A DNA stretch of 64,000 nt from Accumulibacter sp964420975 (GTDB lineage: Bacteria > Pseudomonadota > Gammaproteobacteria > Burkholderiales > Rhodocyclaceae). Position 1 is the stretch's first letter. Each line of letters starts with the position of its first letter. A program made the translations under genes and the position numbers. Where the stretch lies: the NCBI GenBank assembly GCA_964420975.1, contig CAYQVH010000019.1, positions 1-64,000 on the forward strand, read 5' to 3'. The notes under the pieces are model-generated. The model saw nothing but the letters and a program-made list of their open reading frames with translations, did no database searches and was not told the DNA's origin. Below are positions 9,862-17,107 of this stretch, piece after piece.

Positions 9862-10755
9862 CTACTCGCTGCCATGCGTGATCACGAACGGCCGGAACAG
9901 CGCCTTCCGTTTCCAGAAGACGAGACCCTCGTTGCCTTGCTCGATCGCACCGTACGTCAGGTAGCGCGCGCCGCGCGCCAGCGGATCGGCGGTATCGCAC
10001 AAGCGACCCATGATTTCACCGTGCAACAACATCATGACTCCCGCCCGCATATGCTCGGCGTGACCCATGAACTGGGCGTAGCGAACGACGTTGCCGATAC
10101 GATGAAGACGCGCGTAGGCGACGAGCTTCCGGTCGAGCACCAGCCCGCCCTGCTGATGGCCGGCGCAGTCCATGAACACGCCGTACGACTGCTCCCAGTG
10201 CCGACAACAGCCGCCGGGAGCAACCTCGTGCCAGCGATCGGGTGCGCCACCGAGATCGTCTACGGTGAGCGTCAAGGCGTCGAGCACCGGACCAAAGGCT
10301 CGCCACCGCTTTGAGCGACGGATATCGCAGATATCTGGCGTGTGGTTCCGCTCGCTGAACCGTGCGACCCGATAGCCAGCCTTGATGGCTTTGCGGGACG
10401 CCTGCAGAGCATTGCTCGACTGCCGACGCAACGCCTGGGGATACGCCGCGGGGTCCGAATACCGAGCGAGATCGAGAACCGCCAGCACCCCTCGGGCGGC
10501 GGACGCGCGTCGGCCGGAGTCGGCGAAATCGACGAAGCGCCCGTAATAGCGCTGGTATCGATGCGTCAGGCGTATGCAACGTGTTCCGTCAGCACAGTCG
10601 GCGCCAAGGTCAAACGTTGCGCGCGGCGCCTGGTCGAGGGACTGCAGGTCAAAGGCGCGAAGTCGTTGCTGCCGGCGAAGCGCGAAGACCAACGGCTCCA
10701 CGCGCTCGGAGTACGCTTGCGAAACACGATTGACGAGTCGAGCCAGGTCAATCAT
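9862..10755 (-). CDS. GNAT/FemAB-like hypothetical protein upstream of the PKS
   Basis: A 297-residue soluble protein without a signal peptide or membrane segment. The C-terminal third (an Arg-Tyr-Ala-Gln-Phe-Met-Gly-His stretch, then a gap, then EGLVFWKRKALFRP) resembles the end of GNAT/FemAB/BioF2-type acyltransferases, where a Gly-Leu-x-x-(F/W)-K-(R/K) element precedes the last strand. The match is by eye and weak. It is transcribed in the same direction as the PKS and aminotransferase, 364 bp upstream. An N-acyltransferase acting on an amine made by the PKS/AOS pair would make sense, but that is inference. The ATG at 10755 has only a poor ribosome-binding site. A conserved protein of unknown function is the safe label. 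Confidence 0.5.
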   Translation of the reverse strand: MIDLARLVNRVSQAYSERVEPLVFALRRQQRLRAFDLQSLDQAPRATFDLGADCADGTRCIRLTHRYQRYYGRFVDFADSGRRASAARGVLAVLDLARYSDPAAYPQALRRQSSNALQASRKAIKAGYRVARFSERNHTPDICDIRRSKRWRAFGPVLDALTLTVDDLGGAPDRWHEVAPGGCCRHWEQSYGVFMDCAGHQQGGLVLDRKLVAYARLHRIGNVVRYAQFMGHAEHMRAGVMMLLHGEIMGRLCDTADPLARGARYLTYGAIEQGNEGLVFWKRKALFRPFVITHGSE

Positions 10756-10988
10756 CGGCCAGACGATACTTCAGACAAGGGACCCCATGAGTGCGGCGAA
10801 CAGTGGCGCCATGACCGGCCGTTCGACCTTGACACGACGCTTGGAGGGAGGGACATGGCGACCACAGGCCGCCGATAGCCATGACAAGTAATCGATTGTC
10901 GCCCGCCTCCGTTGCCTGGTCAAGGCAGCCTCGCGTTGCCTGCGCTGGCGGGCACTCGCCTTGACGCTGACGGCACCCACGATCGGGG

Positions 10989-11018
10989 CTGACACGGCTG
11001 GCCAAGCTTGACTATAAT
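10989..11018 (+). promoter_or_regulatory. Sigma-70-type promoter, possibly giving a leaderless mRNA
   Basis: CTGACA at 10989-10994 and a perfect TATAAT at 11013-11018 are separated by 18 bp. The ATG of the next gene is at 11025, six bases beyond the -10 box, about where transcription would begin. No Shine-Dalgarno sequence can fit between a start site and that ATG. Confidence 0.6.
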
Positions 11019-11024
11019 TTGCGA

Positions 11025-11378
11025 ATGGATATCCCGACTGCCATCCTTTACAGCGTGCTCAGTACCGTTGCGCGGATGGCGCTCGAACCGGGCGAGGAAC
11101 CCCAACCTTCGCTCGATATTAGCGCGGTGGCGCGAAGCTTGCCGCCGGAAGCGAAGCGTGGCCTGATGCAGCCGCCAGCGGGCGACGGCTTCCTGAACAT
11201 CGGCGGTCGCCAGTGGCCGCTCTCGCCGGCGGCCCAGTTCCGCAACCAGAACAATCTGCTCGTGGTGCCGGTACAGATTCAGAACCCGGTGGAAGTGGTC
11301 TACCTCACCGACGCCTCGGGGGCGGTTTTCCGCGTCTGGATGCTGAGTTCCTACGAAGCCGCGGCCAACGCACGCTAG
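11025..11378 (+). CDS. Small conserved hypothetical protein upstream of miaB
   Basis: A 117-residue protein of unknown function, soluble, without a signal peptide or metal motif. The N-terminus (MDIPTAILYSVLSTVARMAL) is helical, and a central stretch LSPAAQFRNQNNLLVVPVQI begins a strand-rich half. It ends 12 bp before the miaB start, so it is probably the first gene of the miaB-phoH-ybeY-corC-lnt run. A TTG six bases upstream is in frame, but the ATG at 11025 is preferred because the promoter directly abuts it. The initiator may lie at the transcript 5' end. Confidence 0.6.
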   Translation: MDIPTAILYSVLSTVARMALEPGEEPQPSLDISAVARSLPPEAKRGLMQPPAGDGFLNIGGRQWPLSPAAQFRNQNNLLVVPVQIQNPVEVVYLTDASGAVFRVWMLSSYEAAANAR

Positions 11379-11390
11379 CTCGGACAGACG

Positions 11391-12755
11391 ATGGCCAAAC
11401 GACTGTTCATCCGCACCTTCGGGTGTCAGATGAACGAATACGATTCGGACAAGATGGCCGACGTGCTCGCCACTACCGACGAGATCGTCCGGACCGACCA
11501 GCCTGAAGACGCCGACATCATCCTCTTCAACACCTGTTCGGTACGCGAGAAGGCACAGGAACGTGTCTTTCACGACTTGGGACGGGTCCGCCTTCTGAAG
11601 CGCAGCAAGCCCGATCTGGTGATCGGCGTCGGCGGCTGCGTCGCCAGCCAGGAGGGAGCGGCGATCGTTGCCCGTGCCCCCTACGTCGACGTCGTCTTCG
11701 GACCGCAGACCTTGCACCGTCTGCCAAAGCTGATCGCCGACCGTCGTCGCCTGGGTCGGCCACAGGTCGATGTGTCGTTTCCCGAGATCGAGAAGTTTGA
11801 TCATCTGCCACCAGCCAGGGTCGAGGGCGCGTCGGCCTTTGTCTCGATCATGGAGGGTTGCAGCAAGTTCTGTTCGTTCTGCATCGTTCCCTACACGCGT
11901 GGCGAGGAAGTCTCGCGTCCGTTCGAAGACGTGCTCACCGAGGTCGCCGGCCTGGCGGCGCAGGGTGTCAAGGAAGTGACACTGCTCGGACAGAACGTCA
12001 ACGCGTATCGCGGGACGATCGGCCACCCGACCGAGACGGATGCCCAAGAGACCGCCGATCTGGCGTTGTTGATCGAGTACCTCGCGGCCATCCCGGGTAT
12101 CGAACGTCTCCGTTACACGACATCTCACCCACGGGAAGTCACGCCACGGCTCATCGCCTGCTATGCCACGACCCCCAAGCTCGTCTCGCATCTGCACCTG
12201 CCGGTGCAGTCGGGTTCGGATCGCATTCTGGCGGCGATGAAACGGGGCTATACGGCACTCGAATACAAGAGTCTGGTCCGCAAGCTGCGCGCCGCGCGTC
12301 CGGATCTCTCGCTGTCGTCGGATTTCATCGTCGGCTTTCCCGGAGAAACCGCCGACGACTTTGAAAAGACGATGCGACTGATCGACGAGGTCGGTTTCGA
12401 TGCGTCGTTTTCCTTTCTCTATAGCCCGCGTCCTGGAACCCCCGCCACCGATCTCGTCGATGAGACGCCGCACGAGGTGAAGATTGAACGCTTGCAACGC
12501 CTGCAAGAACGGATCGATGCTCTGGCAACGGCCGTTTCACGTTCGATGGTCGCCAGCGTTCAGCGCGTCCTTGTCGAAGGCGTTTCGAAGAAAAACGGGC
12601 GGGAAGTCGCCGGCCGCACCGATAACAATCGGGTGGTCAACTTCGCGATCGACTCGGACCGGGTCGGCGACTGGCTGCACCGCTTCGTCGAGGTTCGCAT
12701 CACGGCGGCAATGCCGCACTCCTTACGCGGAGAGGTCGTGACTCGCCCGCAATGA
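11391..12755 (+). CDS. miaB: tRNA-2-methylthio-N6-dimethylallyladenosine synthase MiaB
   Basis: A 454-residue radical-SAM methylthiotransferase that adds the 2-methylthio group to i6A37 of tRNAs reading UNN codons. The N-terminal UPF0004 domain has Cys12 (FGCQMNEYDSD), Cys49 (NTCSVREKA) and Cys83 (GGCVAS), which bind the auxiliary cluster. The radical-SAM domain has CxxxCxxC at Cys157, Cys161 and Cys164. A TRAM-like domain follows at the C-terminus. Length is normal for the family. Its TGA overlaps the ATG of the PhoH-like gene in an ATGA junction, so the two are co-translated. The miaB-phoH-ybeY-corC-lnt order is conserved in many proteobacteria. Confidence 0.97.
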   Translation: MAKRLFIRTFGCQMNEYDSDKMADVLATTDEIVRTDQPEDADIILFNTCSVREKAQERVFHDLGRVRLLKRSKPDLVIGVGGCVASQEGAAIVARAPYVDVVFGPQTLHRLPKLIADRRRLGRPQVDVSFPEIEKFDHLPPARVEGASAFVSIMEGCSKFCSFCIVPYTRGEEVSRPFEDVLTEVAGLAAQGVKEVTLLGQNVNAYRGTIGHPTETDAQETADLALLIEYLAAIPGIERLRYTTSHPREVTPRLIACYATTPKLVSHLHLPVQSGSDRILAAMKRGYTALEYKSLVRKLRAARPDLSLSSDFIVGFPGETADDFEKTMRLIDEVGFDASFSFLYSPRPGTPATDLVDETPHEVKIERLQRLQERIDALATAVSRSMVASVQRVLVEGVSKKNGREVAGRTDNNRVVNFAIDSDRVGDWLHRFVEVRITAAMPHSLRGEVVTRPQ

Positions 12756-13780
12756 CGATCAGGACTCCCGCGGCAAGGAACCCGACGACCGAGCTGCTGC
12801 TGTCGCCGGTCAACAACCGTCAGCTCGCCAACCTTTGTGGCGCGCTCGACGAAAACCTGCGCCAGATCGAAGCGGCACTCGACGTCACCATTGCTCGTCG
12901 CGGCGAACGCTTCACGCTGCGCGGCGACGCCGCGCAGACCGCTCGCGCGTCGGAGGCGCTGCAGCGCTTTTACGCCCAGGCAAAGGACAGCTTGTCGATC
13001 GACGAAATCCAGCTGGGTCTGATCGAATTGCTGAACCGCCCAGTCCGCAACATCGCAGCCGCCGGTGGCGTGTCGCCGGCCTTGCTGACGCGCAAGAGCG
13101 AGTTGCATGGCCGTACGCCACGCCAGATCGAATACCTGAAGAACATCCAGGAGCACGACATCACCTTCGGTACCGGTCCGGCGGGAACCGGCAAGACGTA
13201 TCTCGCCGTGGCTTCGGCGGTCGACGCCTTCGAGCGCGAGCTCGTCCAGCGCATCGTGCTCACCCGGCCGGCGGTCGAGGCCGGTGAGCGGCTCGGATTC
13301 CTGCCCGGTGACCTGGCGCAGAAAGTCGATCCCTATCTGCGACCGCTCTACGACGCGCTTTACGACTTGATGGGCTTCGAACGCGTCGGCAAGCTCTTCG
13401 AACGGGGCGCGATCGAGATCGCGCCGTTGGCGTACATGCGCGGACGAACACTCAATCACGCCTTCATCATCCTCGACGAAGCGCAGAATACGACGCCGGA
13501 ACAGATGAAGATGTTCCTCACCCGGATTGGCATTGGTGCCAAGGCCGTCGTCACCGGCGACGTCACCCAGATCGACCTGCAGCGCGGCCAGCAAAGCGGC
13601 CTCATTGAGGCGCGTCAGATCCTGCACGAAGTGCGTGGGATCGCGTTTACCGAGTTTCTCAAGGACGACGTCGTCCGCCATCCGCTGGTGGCGCGCATCG
13701 TCTCGGCGTACGAGGCGCACACGGCGGCGTCTGCTTCGCGCGAGCGCGTCGCGGTACGACCCGATCATGCCCGCGAATAA
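12752..13780 (+). CDS. ybeZ: PhoH-like ATPase (YbeZ family)
   Basis: A 342-residue cytoplasmic ATPase. Walker A is GPAGTGKT (residues 142-149) and Walker B lies in FIILDEAQNTTPEQ; the N-terminal KH-like part contacts nucleic acid in this family. YbeZ works with the endoribonuclease YbeY in rRNA maturation and RNA quality control, and the two genes overlap by 14 bp here. The ATG shares bases with the miaB stop. Nothing unusual in length or motifs. Confidence 0.93.
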   Translation: MTIRTPAARNPTTELLLSPVNNRQLANLCGALDENLRQIEAALDVTIARRGERFTLRGDAAQTARASEALQRFYAQAKDSLSIDEIQLGLIELLNRPVRNIAAAGGVSPALLTRKSELHGRTPRQIEYLKNIQEHDITFGTGPAGTGKTYLAVASAVDAFERELVQRIVLTRPAVEAGERLGFLPGDLAQKVDPYLRPLYDALYDLMGFERVGKLFERGAIEIAPLAYMRGRTLNHAFIILDEAQNTTPEQMKMFLTRIGIGAKAVVTGDVTQIDLQRGQQSGLIEARQILHEVRGIAFTEFLKDDVVRHPLVARIVSAYEAHTAASASRERVAVRPDHARE

Positions 13781-14246
13781 ACGCTTTCCCGTTAACGTGC
13801 AGTACGCTTGCGCCGACGAGGAAGGCTTGCCGAACCGACGCACGATCCGCTCCTGGGTGCGCGCGGCGCTCGGCAAGACCGGCAAAACCGGTGAAACCAA
13901 GGCGGGAGGCGTCACCGTGCGTTTCGTCGACGCCGACGAAGGGCGTCGGCTGAACCACTACTACCGCGGCAAGGACCACGCGACCAACGTGCTCTCGTTC
14001 GCGTACCAATCGCCGCCGCGGCTCGCTGGCGACCTCGTGCTTTGCGTTCCGATCGTCGCGCGCGAGGCCGCCGAGCAGGACAAATCGCTCACCGCTCACT
14101 GCGCGCATTTGATCGTGCACGGCGTCCTCCACCTGCAAGGGTACGACCACGACCGGACGTCCGCCGAGGCACTGGGGATGGAAAGAGCCGAGCGCCGGAT
14201 TTTGGCCGCGTTGGGTTTTCCGGACCCTTATGCCGACCAGGCGTGA
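13767..14246 (+). CDS. ybeY: Endoribonuclease YbeY
   Basis: A 159-residue single-domain metalloprotein for 16S rRNA 3'-end maturation and ribosome quality control. The signature HGVLHLQGYDHD near the C-terminus gives the three zinc-binding histidines. The start is the ATG at 13767 inside the end of the PhoH-like gene (14-bp overlap); the frame is open further upstream, but that part is only the shadow of the preceding gene. A 78-bp spacer separates it from corC. Confidence 0.94.
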   Translation: MPANKRFPVNVQYACADEEGLPNRRTIRSWVRAALGKTGKTGETKAGGVTVRFVDADEGRRLNHYYRGKDHATNVLSFAYQSPPRLAGDLVLCVPIVAREAAEQDKSLTAHCAHLIVHGVLHLQGYDHDRTSAEALGMERAERRILAALGFPDPYADQA

Positions 14247-14324
14247 CGCGACACCCGTGTCGGCAAACCCCCACCCACGATTCGGTGGAATACAACGCGC
14301 GTACGTTGGCTTGTCAGTGAGACC

Positions 14325-15170
14325 ATGACGACTCCCCCTCCCGACCAGAAACCCGGATTTCTCGAACGATTGTCCTCACTGCTGGCCCGAGAGCCGGAGG
14401 ATCGCGAACAGTTGCTGCACCTCCTGCGCTCCGCGCACCAGCGGCAGCTACTCGACGCCGACGCGCTGGGCATCATCGAAGGGGCGCTGGCGGCTTCGGA
14501 AATGACGGTGCGCGAAGCCATGGTGCCGCGTCCTCAGATGGAAATCGTCGACATCGAGGACTCGTTCACGGAGGTAGTCGCCAAGGCACGGACCACCGCG
14601 CACTCGCGTCTGCCGGTGATCAAACGCGATCGCGACCACGTCGTGGGCATTCTGCTCGCCAAAGATCTGTTGCACGCCTACGGAAAAGACGCCTTCGACT
14701 GGCGCGATTACGTGCGGCCGGCAGCCTTCGTACCCGAGTTCAAGCGACTTGACGTTCTCTTGCGCGACTTTCGAGCCTCCCGCAACCACCTGGCTTTGGT
14801 CATCGACGAGTACGCCGGCATCGCCGGACTGATCACGATCGAAGACGTACTCGAACAGATTGTCGGCGAGATCGAAGATGAGCACGATCTCGACGAAGCG
14901 GACGACGACATCGTACTCGAGGCGAGCGGATCGTATCGTGTCAAGGCGCAGACGCCGGTCAATGACCTCAATACCACGCTTGGCACCCGTTTCAGTGACG
15001 ACAAATGCCAGACGGTCGGGGGGCTGGTCCTCTTCCACGCCGGGTGCGTACCGCAAGTCGACGAGGCCCTCGTCATCGACGGGATCCACTTCCAGGTGCT
15101 CCGCGCCGATAGCCGCCGCCTCCATACCCTCGTCGTTTCGCGGCCGCCGGAGGCTGGCGATCAGGGCTAA
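14325..15170 (+). CDS. corC: CorC/HlyC-family CBS-domain protein (magnesium/cobalt efflux)
   Basis: A 281-residue soluble protein (YbeX/CorC type, without the DUF21 membrane domain). Residues about 60-190 hold a CBS pair beginning TVREAMVPRPQMEIVD, including the family-typical VIDEYAGIAGLITIEDVLEQIVG. The C-terminal CorC_HlyC domain (about 205-280) contains VGGLVLFHAG. Members are linked to Mg/Co resistance and ribosome assembly and sit between ybeY and lnt, as here. Its last codons overlap the probable start of lnt. Confidence 0.92.
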   Translation: MTTPPPDQKPGFLERLSSLLAREPEDREQLLHLLRSAHQRQLLDADALGIIEGALAASEMTVREAMVPRPQMEIVDIEDSFTEVVAKARTTAHSRLPVIKRDRDHVVGILLAKDLLHAYGKDAFDWRDYVRPAAFVPEFKRLDVLLRDFRASRNHLALVIDEYAGIAGLITIEDVLEQIVGEIEDEHDLDEADDDIVLEASGSYRVKAQTPVNDLNTTLGTRFSDDKCQTVGGLVLFHAGCVPQVDEALVIDGIHFQVLRADSRRLHTLVVSRPPEAGDQG

Positions 15171-16773
15171 CGCGCTCGCCTGGCGCTGCCTCGGCGGCGC
15201 TCTGCTTGGCGCCGGCAGCGTTTTCGCGTTCGCTCCGTTCGCCTGGTTTCCGCTCGCCTGGCTCAGCCTGGGCGGCCTTTATGGCTTGCTCGTTGCCGAG
15301 GCCGCTGGCGCGCACCGCGCGCACCACGGCGCCGCCATCGCCGCGGCGTTTGCCTTTGGCCTGTTTCTCGCCGGAGTGTCGTGGGTCTACGTCAGTCTGA
15401 CGGTCTTTGGCGGCCTGCCGGCGGCACTGGCCGTCGTCGCCACGGGGCTTTTCTGCGCCGCCCTGACCTTGCCGGCGGCGGTCGCCGGCGCGCTGTTCGT
15501 TCGTTTCGCCGCTTCGGGGTGGCCAAGACGCGTGCTGCTTTTCGCCGGCGTCTGGTCGCTGGCCGAGTGGACGCGCGGCTGGGCGTTCACCGGTTTTCCG
15601 TGGTTGGCGCTGGGTTACACGCAGACGCCGCCCAGCCCGCTGGCGGGATACGCACCGCTGCTGGGCGTCTACGGCGTCTCGCTGCTGACCGCGCTGGTCG
15701 CCGCCCTCACCTTCGAAATCGTCCGTCGTTGGCTGTCGACGGCCGTTTGTTACGGACGGCCCTGGTGGCGCAGGTGCCCAGCCTCCCCCCTGCTCTGCTT
15801 GGGACTGATTCTCGCCGCCGGCGGCCTGCTGCGCGACGTCCGCTGGACTGAGCCGTCAGGCGAACCGCTTTCGGTCGCCTTGCTGCAAGGCAACGTGGCG
15901 CAGGAAATGAAATGGCGGCCGGAACGCTTTTTCGATTCCCTGCGCACCTACCATCAACTCGCGCTCGAACATCCCGCACAGCTGACCATCCTGCCCGAAA
16001 CCGCGCTACCGGCGTTTCTCGATCAAGTGCCGCGCGCCTACCTTGACGAGCTGGAACGCCTCGCGCAACGCCGGGACGGCGATCTCGTGTTTGGCATTGC
16101 GATCAACGACCGTGGTCGCTACTTCAACTCGATCGTCAGTCTCGGCGCGAATGGCCAGCAACGCTACGACAAGGTTCATCGGGTACCGTTTGGCGAGTTC
16201 GTACCGCCCGGTTTCGCCTGGTTCATGGCACTGGTCAACATTCCGCTATCCGATTTTTCGCCCGGCGTCAGCGGCCAGCCGCCACTACGGGTCGCCGATC
16301 AGAAAATCGCGATCAACATCTGTTATGAGGACGTCTTTGGCGAGGAAATCATCCAGGCCTTGCCGGCCGCGACGCTCCTCGTCAACGTCTCCAATGTCGC
16401 CTGGTTCGGAGATTCGCTGGCTCCGGCGCAGCACCTGCAGATCGCTCAGATGCGGGCGCTGGAGAGCGGGCGCATGATGCTGCGTGCGACCAACACCGGG
16501 ATGACGGCGATCGTCGCCGCCGACGGCCGCATTCAGGCGGTACTCGCCCCATTCCGCCGCGGCGCCCTGGTCGGTGAGGTCCGCGGCTACACCGGAGCCA
16601 CTCCCTATGTGCGCTGGGGCAACGCGCCCGGACTCGCTTGCGCGCTGCTGCTGGTGGCGATCGCCAGCCAATTCGGCGCCGCACGAAGAGACTCGGCGGT
16701 CACGGCCGAAATCGGGGAAGAAGCGTCTTCCCGCACGACTGAGGGTCCGACCGCTGCATCGCGGGAGAGCTAA
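15154..16773 (+). CDS. lnt: Apolipoprotein N-acyltransferase Lnt
   Basis: An inner-membrane enzyme that adds the third acyl chain to the N-terminal cysteine of lipoproteins. The N-terminal half holds several membrane helices, the first starting near LGGALLGAGSVFAFAPFAW. The C-terminal half is a nitrilase domain with the Glu-Lys-Cys triad: Glu in LPETALPAF, Lys in YDKVHRVPFGEFVPPG and Cys in INICYEDVFGEE. Start codon is uncertain: no ATG, GTG or TTG is in frame from about 15000 to 15286, where a TTG already lies inside a membrane segment. The CTG at 15154, within the end of corC, gives an N-terminus of normal length (539 residues) and is used here. Confidence 0.88.
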   Translation: MAIRANALAWRCLGGALLGAGSVFAFAPFAWFPLAWLSLGGLYGLLVAEAAGAHRAHHGAAIAAAFAFGLFLAGVSWVYVSLTVFGGLPAALAVVATGLFCAALTLPAAVAGALFVRFAASGWPRRVLLFAGVWSLAEWTRGWAFTGFPWLALGYTQTPPSPLAGYAPLLGVYGVSLLTALVAALTFEIVRRWLSTAVCYGRPWWRRCPASPLLCLGLILAAGGLLRDVRWTEPSGEPLSVALLQGNVAQEMKWRPERFFDSLRTYHQLALEHPAQLTILPETALPAFLDQVPRAYLDELERLAQRRDGDLVFGIAINDRGRYFNSIVSLGANGQQRYDKVHRVPFGEFVPPGFAWFMALVNIPLSDFSPGVSGQPPLRVADQKIAINICYEDVFGEEIIQALPAATLLVNVSNVAWFGDSLAPAQHLQIAQMRALESGRMMLRATNTGMTAIVAADGRIQAVLAPFRRGALVGEVRGYTGATPYVRWGNAPGLACALLLVAIASQFGAARRDSAVTAEIGEEASSRTTEGPTAASRES

Positions 16774-17107
16774 GCTCGAAGCCGGCAGTTTTCCGCTCCG
16801 CACAACTCACCTCGACAAACCTGAACAAGAAAAGTCCCGGCGGGTCGATCACACCACAGCCGGGACCAAGGGAGGATTCCTGCGCGACAACTATCAGCTG
16901 ATTTAACGGCCGTTCGTTGAGGAACTTTAGAATTTTCTGGCGCCGATTGCGGATCGCGCCCGATCGTCAAGCCGTTTCACCCTGCTGACCACGAAACGGC
17001 GACAAAACGGCGACAAAACGCGCGGCGGCGCAGGATTGACCGTCAGTAAGCGCGACACCATACTGTGCGCGTTTTCCCGCCGACGTTTTCTACCAAGGGC
17101 GACGCCC
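16774..17107. other. Intergenic stretch after lnt
   Basis: A 334-bp gap between lnt and the lipoprotein gene. It contains a hairpin at 16834-16866 and a short tandem duplication (acggcgacaaa twice, about 16996-17018). No gene is supported. The AT-rich part around 16925-16940 could belong to the promoter of the downstream gene, but no clear box pair is seen. Confidence 0.45.
16834..16866 (+). terminator. Candidate terminator hairpin after lnt
   Basis: An 8-bp perfect GC-rich inverted repeat, gtcccggc at 16834-16841 and gccgggac at 16859-16866, with a 17-nt loop, about 60 bp past the lnt stop. There is no U-tract. It is the best candidate for the end of the miaB-lnt operon. Confidence 0.35.

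Noticed and set aside
16930..16960. Sigma-54-like tggcgccgattgc upstream of the lipoprotein gene
   Set aside because: The distance between the GG and GC elements is two bases too short for a -24/-12 promoter.
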